A stretch of DNA of 64,000 bases. It comes from Leptolyngbya sp. SIO1E4 (lineage in GTDB: Bacteria > Cyanobacteriota > Cyanobacteriia > Phormidesmidales > Phormidesmidaceae). The DNA lies in contig JAAHFU020000003.1 of assembly GCA_010672825.2 (NCBI GenBank), positions 496,001-560,000 on the forward strand, written 5' to 3'. The position numbers were made by a program, and so were the translations under genes. Positions 18,009 through 25,154 of this stretch are shown here, piece after piece. Under the pieces are notes generated by a model. It saw only the letters and a program-made list of their open reading frames with translations. It was not told the DNA's origin and made no database searches. Each line of letters opens with the position of its first letter. Within the stretch, counting starts at the first letter, position 1.

Positions 18009-18280
18009 TACCGGGCTGTCTCCTCTAAACGCACTGACCTGACTGCCTAACACAAATGCCTGAAGGCCAATAATTCTAGGACTTATAAGAGAAAGGGTAA
18101 AGAGCGATGCGAGGCTGGAGTTACCAAACTACCAACCGGAATCGCATGTCAACCTCCACCCAACTTCATGATCAACGGTTGCATTTTCTGAGTCAATACA
18201 GTCGATGGCACCTTTTTTGAACAATCCGCTGATTCATATCAATCGGTTGTACAGCATTTCTCACTCTGATGAAGTACTCG

Positions 18281-18323
18281 CCTTAGACCCCAAACCCTAG
18301 ACCCTATTGTGACCAGGATGTAC
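18281..18323 (+). repeat. CCCTAGACCCC repeat, partial copy B
   Basis: CTTAGACCCCAAACCCTAG followed by ACCCTATTGTGACCAGGATGTAC matches the core of the ~98-bp family (compare 53870-53912), including the AxxATGTAC block. The CTATAGC end is lost. It runs directly into the transposase fossil at 18347. The rest of 18054-18346 shows no other structure. Confidence 0.7.
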
Positions 18324-18346
18324 CTCACTCAGCCCAAAAAGGCTGT

Positions 18347-18541
18347 ATGTCCCTCTGGTGTTATTGGCCACTCAAAGACTGGCAAGCCCATCGCCTCTAT
18401 CTAGCCCTGGACACCACCGTATTGTGGAATCGTGACTGCATGATTCACCTCATTCACCCCTCAGTAGTCTGTTGTGGTCGAGTCTTCCCGCTTCTGTGGC
18501 GAGTGCGACAGATTTTTTGCTTCTTCAGAAGGATGTTCTAA
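18347..18541 (+). pseudogene. IS4-like transposase remnant
   Basis: The 64-codon frame reads WCYWPLKDWQAHRLYLALDT followed by TVLWNRDCMIHLIHPSVVCC and GRVFPLLWRV. LALDTT.LW with a following SVVxCGRxxPLLWRV is typical of IS4-type DDE transposases of cyanobacteria (first catalytic Asp in LALDTT). Both the upstream and downstream parts of the protein are missing, so this is a non-functional fragment. Confidence 0.7.
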
Positions 18542-18592
18542 GCGTAAAAGCTCTGTAGTTCTTGTAGGAGGTGAAGTTATCTTGAGTGCATA

Positions 18593-19393
18593 ATGAACGG
18601 ACTTAAAGACAAAAACGTATTGATTACGGGAGCCAGTACAGGCATAGGTCGGGCGATCGCACGTCAGTTTGCTCAGGCAGGTGCAAATGTATCGGTGAAC
18701 TACTACAGCCAGCCAGAGAAAGCTGAAGAGACTCAGCAGCAAATGTTAGCTGCCTGCCAGGAGTTGGAGAGTTGCGGAACTAAACCTTTACTGGTGCAAG
18801 CAGATGTTTCGCAACAGACAGACGTGATTCGACTGTTTGAAGAAACGCTGGCAGCTTTCGGCGGCTTAGATATTTTGATCAACAACGCCGGAATGCAAGT
18901 AGAAGGCGCCTCTCACGAGATCGATATCGAAGAGTTTGACAGAATGCTTGCGATCAACCTGCGCGGAGCCTACCTGTGCGCCCGACAAGCGATCCAGCAT
19001 TTCCTCAGCAACAATGTTCAAGGGGTGATTATCAATAACTCCAGCGTTCACGAAGTGATTCCTCGTCCAGGTTATTTGGGTTATGCCATCAGCAAAGGCG
19101 GGATGGAAAACATGACCCGCACCCTGGCCCTAGAATATGCCCGTTATGGGATTCGGGTAAATGCCATTGGCCCAGGTGCAACTGCAACCCCCATCAATGA
19201 TTGGGTCGACGATCCTGAAACGCTTTCTAAGATTGAGAACTTTATCCCCATGGGCCGCGTGGGTCAGCCGGAGGAAATGGCTATGGCAGCGGCATTTTTG
19301 GCGTCTGACGAAGCCGCATACATCACCGGGCAAACCCTATTCATCGATGGTGGGCTGACTCTCTATCCTGGGTTTCGAGAATCAATCACGTAA
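18593..19393 (+). CDS. short-chain dehydrogenase/reductase (glucose 1-dehydrogenase-like)
   Basis: 266 residues, classic SDR length. The Rossmann nucleotide motif TGASTGIG is at about 13-20, followed by NNAG and the catalytic Tyr164/Lys168 (YAISKGG). ITGQTLFIDGGLTLYPGF near the C-terminus matches the glucose/ribitol dehydrogenase-like branch, so an NAD(P)(H)-dependent sugar or polyol oxidoreductase is likely. An AGGAGG lies about 20 nt before the ATG, rather far. The gene precedes a run of small stress-type membrane protein genes on the same strand, which would fit an osmotic or general stress role (inference). Confidence 0.9.
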   Translation: MNGLKDKNVLITGASTGIGRAIARQFAQAGANVSVNYYSQPEKAEETQQQMLAACQELESCGTKPLLVQADVSQQTDVIRLFEETLAAFGGLDILINNAGMQVEGASHEIDIEEFDRMLAINLRGAYLCARQAIQHFLSNNVQGVIINNSSVHEVIPRPGYLGYAISKGGMENMTRTLALEYARYGIRVNAIGPGATATPINDWVDDPETLSKIENFIPMGRVGQPEEMAMAAAFLASDEAAYITGQTLFIDGGLTLYPGFRESIT

Positions 19394-19489
19394 ATATTCA
19401 CTCCTAAGATAGAGCAATCTATGGCTTAGGGCGGATGTGAATCTTTCTGTAAAAAGGCACAATCATTGTAGTTTTCAAAGGATAGTTAC

Positions 19490-19648
19490 ATGGACATTAT
19501 AAGACTCATCTGTGCCATCTTTTTACCTCCACTCGGTGTGTTTTTACAAGTGGGTTTGCGACCTCAGTTTTGGTTAAATGTCTTGCTCACGCTATTAGGC
19601 TATATCCCTGGTATTATTCATGCAGTCTGGATCATTCTTAGACGCTAA
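19490..19648 (+). CDS. Pmp3/YqaE family small membrane protein
   Basis: 52 residues: MDIIRLICAIFLPPLGVFLQ, VGLRPQFWLNVLLTLLGYIP, GIIHAVWIILRR. This is the complete Pmp3/YqaE/UPF0057 fold of two membrane helices, with the family signature FLPPLGVFLQ and LGYIPGIIHA. AAAGGA at 19477-19482 is a fitting ribosome site. Members are induced by salt, cold or membrane stress and affect membrane potential. The gene is short and easily missed. A hairpin terminator follows at 19731. Confidence 0.93.
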   Translation: MDIIRLICAIFLPPLGVFLQVGLRPQFWLNVLLTLLGYIPGIIHAVWIILRR

Positions 19649-19730
19649 TTAGCAAGCGCTGGCAGATCACAGAGGCACGATCTCAGGCTCACTTCAGGCG
19701 ACCCCATAAAGGCATCAGTTTAATAGCGGT

Positions 19731-19765
19731 AAAAACTGTTTTGAAGGGTATTCAAGGCAGTTTTT
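19731..19765 (+). terminator. hairpin terminator after Pmp3-like gene
   Basis: AAAAACTG (19731-19738) pairs with CAGTTTTT (19758-19765), with an inner TTGAA/TTCAA pairing. The A-tract/T-tract arms suit intrinsic termination in either direction. Confidence 0.75.
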
Positions 19766-19853
19766 ATTTGCCGTTTGCAAACTGTCAGGCATTCTACTCG
19801 CGATCGATATATTAATATCAGGGGTTGTGGTTCCTATTTTGAGGGCGAACACT

Positions 19854-20129
19854 ATGAGCCTGTTAGATCTTTTGTTGCTGTTGCTGATTGCAGGTGTTTG
19901 CGGAGGGTTAGGTCAATCCATAGCAGGCTACTCGCGAGCGGGCTGCCTGGGTTCAATCGTACTGGGGTTTATTGGTGCACTTTTAGGAGTATGGATCGCC
20001 CGCCAAATGGCGTTGCCGACCCTCTTTACGATTAATATTGGGGGCCAGGTAGCTTTCCCAATCGTATGGTCCATTATTGGATCAACCCTTTTTGTGGCAA
20101 TTTTAGGATTTTTAACGCGCCGTCGTTGA
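19854..20129 (+). CDS. GlsB/YeaQ/YmgE family stress membrane protein
   Basis: 91 residues from ATG 19854, with GAGGG (19841-19845) as ribosome site. The upstream in-frame region to 19827 is not used. The sequence is three hydrophobic helices (LLDLLLLLLIAGVCGGLGQS; GCLGSIVLGFIGALLGVWIA; FPIVWSIIGSTLFVAILGFL) with GYSRAGCLGSIVLGFIGALLG, the glycine-rich signature of transglycosylase-associated GlsB/YeaQ proteins. The exact function of the family is unclear; it is generally stress-induced. It clusters with Pmp3-like and CsbD-like genes. Confidence 0.87.
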   Translation: MSLLDLLLLLLIAGVCGGLGQSIAGYSRAGCLGSIVLGFIGALLGVWIARQMALPTLFTINIGGQVAFPIVWSIIGSTLFVAILGFLTRRR

Positions 20130-20171
20130 GGATCCCAGCATTTCAAATCGTTACGTCAATTTAAGCCTAAT

Positions 20172-20190
20172 CTGTAAGTTTTGCTTACAG
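20172..20190 (+). other. small hairpin after GlsB-like gene
   Basis: CTGTAAG-TTTTG-CTTACAG, a perfect 7-bp stem starting 43 nt after the stop codon. It lacks a U-tract (GGGAAAC follows), so a role as terminator or mRNA end is uncertain. Confidence 0.4.
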
Positions 20191-20291
20191 GGAAACGTTC
20201 CTGGCAAGGTTTCTTTAGGCGGCTTTCTCATGGGCTTTGGAGAATCAAGCGGCCTTCCAAAATCCAATATCTTTCGTGGCAATGCTTTCTA

Positions 20292-20375
20292 CTATAGCCT
20301 TGTTCAGTTGAGTCCAGTACATCCGGGTCAAGACAGGGTCTAGGGTGTGCTTGATTAGCCTGCATACCGCTATAC
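20292..20375 (-). repeat. ~98-bp CTATAGC repeat, copy C (one unit short)
   Basis: Same element as 21532-21630 with near identity: CTATAGCCTTGTTCAGTTGA, then GTCCAGTACATCCGGGTCAA, ending in ACCGCTATA. It contains only one CTAGGGT core, where copy D has two (14 bp less). CTATAGC/GCTATA ends form short terminal inverted repeats. Otherwise 20191-20645 shows no gene or clear signal. Confidence 0.85.
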
Positions 20376-20645
20376 AGAAAGCATGATCTTCTATCAATTA
20401 TTTGTACAGCCATATTTCTCTAAAGCCTTCTATTGCCTCTTTTGACACCGGAGATAAAAACCGTTAAGGGGCAAAGAATCCGCATCTTAAAATTCATGCA
20501 GCCTTATTCCATAGTAGTTAATCATAGACTGATATTTCAAAGTATTCCCTAGGGCTGATGTTTTGTATCTATCGGCACTTTATATATTAATTAAAGCGAC
20601 GCTGGCAAATACATTTGCAAGCGTGATTGATTTAGGAGAAACATC

Positions 20646-21047
20646 ATGAATTTGAGCGCGATCGCCAATAAGCTTAGGCAGACTTTTTGCTTGAGCCTAG
20701 CAACGTTAGCTATTTTTTGGGGCCTAATGTTCAATGTGAATTCTGTGGCCATGGCAGCAACCAATGCAGCCGATATTGCTCAAAGTCGAGCTGAGCGCGA
20801 ATTAGATCGAGTTGCTGGAGCCGGTACTGCGAACCAAATTAAAGGTCGAGCTGAAGAAGATTTAGGTCGCGTGCAACGTCAGGTTGATAAAACAACAAGT
20901 CAGCTAGAAGGAACGACCAAACAAGTCCGGGGACGGGCTCAAAAAGATATCGGTCGCACCCAGCAGGCTGCAGAAGAGGCCGCTGATACCGTGCAAGATT
21001 CTGCTGAAGGGTTGGTTGATTCTGTCAAAGATTTCTTTGGTCAATAG
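20646..21047 (+). CDS. exported CsbD-like stress protein
   Basis: 133 residues; AGGAGA (20635-20640) sits correctly before the ATG. The N-terminus (LRQTFCLSLATLAIFWGLMF ... VAMAAT) is a signal peptide or anchor. The mature part is a string of CsbD-like motifs: AGTANQIKGRAEEDLGRVQ, then QLEGTTKQVRGRAQKDIGRT, rich in charged helix formers with no cysteines. CsbD-like proteins are general stress proteins of unknown mechanism; an exported version is a cyanobacterial variation. It is the third small stress gene in this run. Confidence 0.8.
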   Translation: MNLSAIANKLRQTFCLSLATLAIFWGLMFNVNSVAMAATNAADIAQSRAERELDRVAGAGTANQIKGRAEEDLGRVQRQVDKTTSQLEGTTKQVRGRAQKDIGRTQQAAEEAADTVQDSAEGLVDSVKDFFGQ

Positions 21048-21097
21048 CGCGAGGCGCTTGCCTATTGAATGTTGTGAATTTGAGGAGCATTACAAAG

Positions 21098-21451
21098 ATG
21101 CTAGTTTTTAATAATTTCCGTAGCCAACTAACAAAGGCTGTCATGGTTCTATTGGCCTGTGGAGTCTTGTTGTTCAGTACAGCCGCTCCGGCAATGGCGT
21201 TTGGCAGCTCCAGTAGCAACCCGTCTGATGGGGTGACTGAGATGAATACGCTTAAAGAGACTTCAAAGCGTGCGGTCAATTCTGAACCCCGTAGTAGGGA
21301 AGAGGTGCAGCGCAAAGCCCAAGAAGGGCCTAATTCCGTGCAGGGAGGGGCTGATCTCAACAAAATGAATACCCCCGAAAACTCTAGACAGGCAACTCCG
21401 GTGGGAGAACAGATAGAAAACGCGATAGAAAGCGTCATGCCGGGTCGTTAA
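21098..21451 (+). CDS. exported small protein, low-temperature-induced-like
   Basis: 117 residues from ATG 21098, preceded by GAGGAG (21082-21087). It has a signal peptide (AVMVLLACGVLLFSTAAPAM, cleavage near AMA-FG). The mature part is polar and disordered with a repeated pattern (TLKETSKRAVNSEPRSREEV; KAQEGPNSVQ). It resembles the cyanobacterial low-temperature-induced/DUF6658-type proteins in layout, but I could not match a signature, so this is tentative. It lies 50 bp after the CsbD-like gene and ends in a strong terminator, so the two probably share a transcript. Confidence 0.65.
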   Translation: MLVFNNFRSQLTKAVMVLLACGVLLFSTAAPAMAFGSSSSNPSDGVTEMNTLKETSKRAVNSEPRSREEVQRKAQEGPNSVQGGADLNKMNTPENSRQATPVGEQIENAIESVMPGR

Positions 21452-21474
21452 AGAGCGCACGTTTCATAGCTTCT

Positions 21475-21510
21475 GTTCAGCTTCTGCAGTAGAGGCTGAA
21501 CTTTTTATAT
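21475..21510 (+). terminator. intrinsic terminator of stress gene pair
   Basis: GTTCAGC (21475-21481) pairs with GCTGAAC (21495-21501), followed directly by TTTTTATATTTTTT. Stem plus U-tract, 23 nt after the stop codon. Confidence 0.85.
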
Positions 21511-21531
21511 TTTTTACCTGTGCTCCTTACA

Positions 21532-21630
21532 CTTATAGCCTTGTTCAGTTGAGTCCAGTACATCCGGGTCAAGACAGGGTCTAGGGTTTGGGGTCTAGGG
21601 TGTGCTTGATTAGCCTGCATACCGCTATAG
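21532..21630 (-). repeat. ~98-bp CTATAGC repeat, copy D (two core units)
   Basis: Starts CTTATAGCCTTGTTCAGTTG and ends ACCGCTATAG. The interior carries two CTAGGGTxxGGGGT-like units (GGGTCTAGGGTTTGGGGTCT, then AGGGTGTGC). It is essentially identical to copy C except for the extra 14 bp, and is the reverse complement of copy E (53842-53939). Confidence 0.88.
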
Positions 21631-21889
21631 CTGCTTGACACTTAGCTGCTTGGACTGCGGTCGAGGTTATCGAAGGATTTCTCAATAAACTTAAATTAAA
21701 CGAGATGTTCTACGGTGGTATTGTTTATAGTGTGTATAGGTCATCTGATTTCAGTTCTACCTTTGGGATTGTAATAATGTACCAAAGCTAGAGGGTGACC
21801 GGGTTTTTAGAGATTTGAGCCAGTCCGTTCAAGTGCTGCTGCACCACTTGAGGAATGCCTCTTAGAGTTTTTCTCTCCGAGGCTAACTT
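21631..21889. promoter_or_regulatory. upstream region of receiver-domain gene with dyad
   Basis: No gene. A 7-bp dyad TCAAGTG (21829-21835)/CACTTGA (21845-21851) lies about 40 bp before the start codon of the receiver gene and could fold in the 5' untranslated RNA. Confidence 0.35.
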
Positions 21890-22381
21890 ATGCTTGCCCC
21901 CTCGAGTCCTCTGGCAGTAGCAGGTTTGCGTGAGAATTTACCTGAGTGCAATCTTCACTCAGGCAAACGTAAAAGTAGGTTGCCTACCGTATTGGTTGCT
22001 GACGATGATGTCGATAACCTGATGCTGGTGAGCTATATCTTAGAGCAATTTGATTGCGTCTTATTTTCTACAATCGATGGTCAGACCGCATTAAATCTAG
22101 TTTGGAAACTGCAACCAGACCTAATATTGCTGGACATTCGTTTGCCAAATCTGAGCGGGTTAGAGCTGATGCAGAGGTTAAAGCAGCATCAAACGACCTG
22201 CAAGATTCCTATCATCGCGGTTACTGCCCTTGCGGGCATTGAAGACAGGCAAAAAATCATGCATGCAGGATGTGATCAATATATCAGTAAGCCTTACATG
22301 CTGGATGATATGAAAACACTTATAAGTCATTACCTTCTGCTCACTAAAGAGGGTGTGGGCACTGAAAGATCACCATACTAA
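21890..22381 (+). CDS. single-domain response regulator (CheY-like)
   Basis: 163 residues: a ~30-residue tail then one receiver domain. Acidic pocket VLVADDDVDN, phospho-acceptor Asp82 in LILLDIRLPN, Thr in IIAVTALAG and Lys in YISKPYMLDDM are all present, so it should be phosphorylatable. No output domain follows, suggesting it acts by protein interaction or in a phosphorelay. No cognate kinase is adjacent; a kinase/NarL pair lies 3 kb downstream. Confidence 0.9.
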   Translation: MLAPSSPLAVAGLRENLPECNLHSGKRKSRLPTVLVADDDVDNLMLVSYILEQFDCVLFSTIDGQTALNLVWKLQPDLILLDIRLPNLSGLELMQRLKQHQTTCKIPIIAVTALAGIEDRQKIMHAGCDQYISKPYMLDDMKTLISHYLLLTKEGVGTERSPY

Positions 22382-22481
22382 AAATAGTCATAAAAATGGT
22401 TCAACCGGTTAACCAAGTTGAACTAAATGTGTAAGAACGTTGGTGAGAATTGCCACCCCTTCCAACGCTACAGATGAGAGT

Positions 22482-22880
22482 TTACGGCGTTTTATTGGCA
22501 TCTAACGGCTGCGATTGGCCTGACAAAATAATCACTACGCCACTACGGCCTGTTTTGAGGGTAGTGTCGCTCATAAGGTCAATCACTTTTTGACCTAAGA
22601 TCTCTTCAACTAGGTCAATAATTTTAGGGCGAATTGCACCATCTAAATCAGAGCGCATTTGTTCTACGATTTCTGATTTACTTTCCTCAAGTAAGAGTTG
22701 TTCTGGCTGAGTCAAGGAATCTTCAACAATGATTGTGAGCTTATCATCAAATAGTTGGCAAGTAACCTTCCCAGTTGAGTGATTTAAATGCTCACGGTAA
22801 AGTTTTTGAAACTGTTGTGATAGGGTTCTTTCAAGTTGACCGCGCGTGGGCTTTTTTGAAGTGGTACTTGTCATTATCAT
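22482..22880 (-). CDS. DUF2294-family protein
   Basis: 132 residues (second possible start at Met3, 22874). Soluble, charged, no signal. The pattern QLERTLSQQFQKLYREHLNH, VTCQLFDDKLTIIVEDSLTQ, PEQLLLEE and RPKIIDLVEEILGQKVIDLM matches DUF2294 (Na-translocating-associated) proteins, whose function is not established. The gene stands alone between the receiver gene (convergent) and the SagB-like gene (same strand, 324 bp away). Confidence 0.7.
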   Translation of the reverse strand: MIMTSTTSKKPTRGQLERTLSQQFQKLYREHLNHSTGKVTCQLFDDKLTIIVEDSLTQPEQLLLEESKSEIVEQMRSDLDGAIRPKIIDLVEEILGQKVIDLMSDTTLKTGRSGVVIILSGQSQPLDANKTP

Positions 22881-23204
22881 CTCGGGGTAAAAGTTGACTA
22901 TTGATTACAAGTCTTAGCCAAAGTAGTGGCAGAGAGTTCTAACCAATCGTGATACTTTTGGTAAGCTTCTTATCGAATTTCCTCGCCATAGACAGGCAGA
23001 ATTCCTATCTGTCTTGACTCAAGTTTATGTGATCTAAAGCCATTGAAAAACTTCCTTAAGCTTGACGCTTTAGAAAACTTTTTATACCTAAGGATAGATG
23101 ACGCTGTGTGGGTGTAGCACTGTAAGCGTTTCGCTCACTTGTGTCTCTGAGCACTGGGCCTCTCACCTAATGGCAATAGCCGTATCCACCTGCAGAAAAC
23201 TCCT
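22881..23204. other. 324-bp intergenic region
   Basis: Upstream of the DUF2294 gene and downstream of the SagB-like gene. AT-rich, with only weak dyads (AAGCGTTTCGCT near 23125). No gene or clear terminator is seen. Confidence 0.4.
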
Positions 23205-24428
23205 CTATGCCATTTCTCCAACTGTAATCAAATAGAGTGCTGCTTCGGTTTCACCATCGATCGCGAGCAGCTGATTTAAGTCGTCATCGAAAAAAGCCCC
23301 AATGCCACAAACCCCGAGGCCTAGCGCTGTGGCGGCTAGATAGAGGTTCTGACCCAGGTGACCAACCTCCATGAGCACATAGCGGTAGGTGCGCTCATGG
23401 TACTTCCAGCGAGTGCGCTGAAAAATACCGGACACCACAAAACAAACATGGGCTTCCCCTAAAAAGTCTTGGCTGAGCCCGGCGCTGATAAGGGGTTGTC
23501 GCAAGTCCCCCGGCTGCACTAACTCCAGCTTATGGTGCTGGATGGCGTGATGATAAAGGCCCGGTTCTAGCCCTGCGACCCGATGAACAATGGGGTAAAT
23601 CTCGAGGGGATATAACGCCCCGGAAGACGGCATCGCTCGAAATTCTCGCTCGTCCCAGGTGATTCCTTGAGCTAGAAATAACAGCTGGGATAACGTCTCC
23701 AGGGGTAAGTCACTGCTCGTGTTGTAGCTGCGGCGCGATCGCCGGGTGGTAATCGCGGTCACCAGGTCTACCGTTGACCCCAGCATTGAGCCACCATTAG
23801 CCGCCGCTGATTCAACGCTAGGCTGAGGCAGGTCGATTTGAGGCGCGTCTGGATAGGTCTTGTAGAGAGAAGGCCTTTGGCCCCAATTGAGCAGGGTGTC
23901 AATCGCCTCACCGTAACCGGGCTGACTCCAGCGGTGATAAAGCATCCCAATATCGTTCTCGACGTCGGGGGGTTCAACCGTCTCACCAGGTGTCACTAAG
24001 AGATCAAAGCAGATGCCGGTGGCGATCGCCAACACAACCAACAGCAGATTACGCCGCCCCCGCCCCATTCGATTGGTAGCGGCGGCTTTGGGGGGGTGGA
24101 GCGCAGGAACACTCACAGGAGACGGATCTGGGCTTGGCGCAGGATCCGGTAACGAAGAGCTCGTGAAACGAGGGGCTGATTCTAGACGACGGGAAGCCGG
24201 GGAACGCTCTCGAAACCGGTTGCGAACAAAGGCTTTCACCCTGACCCAAGTTTGGATCAGGTGGAGCACAATCAAAAACATCCAAAAGTATCCCACCTGG
24301 CTATGGAAGCCAAAGTGGTGTAGGCCCATCGTATCTGCAATCAATCCCGTGATGAAGACGTAAAGACTGCTGCTTACCAGCAAACTAATGACGACATAGT
24401 CAAGGTCACGCCGTTTTACAACACTCAT
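23205..24428 (-). CDS. membrane-anchored SagB/ThcOx-type nitroreductase-fold oxidoreductase
   Basis: 407 residues. The first ~75 contain two membrane helices (VISLLVSSSLYVFITGLIAD; GYFWMFLIVLHLIQTWV), like DUF4405/FeS-cytochrome-type anchors. A Pro-rich linker and a third helix (NLLLVVLAIATGICFDLLV) follow. From about residue 220 comes the FMN nitroreductase fold of the SagB/ThcOx family: ITTRRSRRSYNTSS, RAMPSSGALYPLEIYPI, YVLMEVGHLGQNLYLAATAL and GVCGIGAFFDDDLNQLL. SagB proteins oxidise azolines in peptide modification, but many stand-alone members, like this one without YcaO or leader peptide nearby, have unknown substrates. The fusion to membrane helices is the unusual point. Confidence 0.82.
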   Translation of the reverse strand: MSVVKRRDLDYVVISLLVSSSLYVFITGLIADTMGLHHFGFHSQVGYFWMFLIVLHLIQTWVRVKAFVRNRFRERSPASRRLESAPRFTSSSLPDPAPSPDPSPVSVPALHPPKAAATNRMGRGRRNLLLVVLAIATGICFDLLVTPGETVEPPDVENDIGMLYHRWSQPGYGEAIDTLLNWGQRPSLYKTYPDAPQIDLPQPSVESAAANGGSMLGSTVDLVTAITTRRSRRSYNTSSDLPLETLSQLLFLAQGITWDEREFRAMPSSGALYPLEIYPIVHRVAGLEPGLYHHAIQHHKLELVQPGDLRQPLISAGLSQDFLGEAHVCFVVSGIFQRTRWKYHERTYRYVLMEVGHLGQNLYLAATALGLGVCGIGAFFDDDLNQLLAIDGETEAALYLITVGEMA

Positions 24429-24496
24429 TGTGGTAGGCCCCTAAATTGCGATCGCGAAACAGATCGGTGACGCATTCAATGGTTTCTTCGATAGCT

Positions 24497-24604
24497 TTAG
24501 CTTTTTAGGATGGCTTTGCCCTGAACGACACTGTCTGCCACGTTAACCGTATCGCTCAAAACTTGACCGGTCATAAATCCAGCTTCTGCCAGTAGATAGG
24601 TCAT
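24497..24604 (-). pseudogene. short coding-like remnant
   Basis: The minus strand encodes MTYLLAEAGFMTGQVLSDTV and then NVADSVVQGKAILKS before a stop; the open frame continues upstream as IAIARPLFRVTGG without a start codon. Composition is coding-like and the YLLAEAGFMTGQVL segment vaguely recalls SDR C-termini. It may be a fossil or a small gene; I cannot decide. Confidence 0.3.
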
Positions 24605-24732
24605 CAGGCCTCCCGTGACCCTGAAGAGGGGACGGGCGATCGCAATGGTTTATCTCTGAAGCCGCCCAGGCCTTTATCCTAATTAATCCAAAAACTGGCA
24701 GGTTTCACCCCAAAATCATCCGGTGAGAAAAC

Positions 24733-24768
24733 GGGGGAAAGGAAAAAGCCTATCTTTTCCTTTCCCCC
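24733..24768 (-). terminator. 14-bp perfect inverted repeat
   Basis: GGGGGAAAGGAAAA (24733-24746) and TTTTCCTTTCCCCC (24755-24768) with an 8-nt loop. The purine/pyrimidine arms form a very stable hairpin in the 726-bp gap before the sensor kinase. No adjacent gene clearly ends here, so it may terminate a small transcript or be a structural element. Apart from this and the 24497 remnant, 24429-25154 shows nothing recognisable. Confidence 0.5.
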
Positions 24769-25154
24769 AGCCCCAGGTGATTACCTTGAGCTGACGTGGT
24801 ATTTTTCTAACTTACGCCTCAAAACTTAAACGAAGCTTAATAAAGGCTAAGCAAAGATTCAGAATTTTAACGAGTAAGGCCTATTGGGCTACAAAAGAGG
24901 CATTCTTAAAAACACATCAAACAAAAAAAACTGATTCGAGTTGGGGTTGGGTTAGCCATGATATGTTCACCCTTCATCAATCTTTATATCTTCTACCCTG
25001 CAGACGATGTGTTCTCTAGACATCTTCTCAGCCCCGTCCCTAAAGGGCAGAGGGCTTTTCCTGGATGATCGACCACCTAGCAGATAGAAATTGCGCGGGT
25101 TCGCGATATTGTTGACTTGTGATATAGCCTGACTTTTAGCCAATCCTAAAACTT

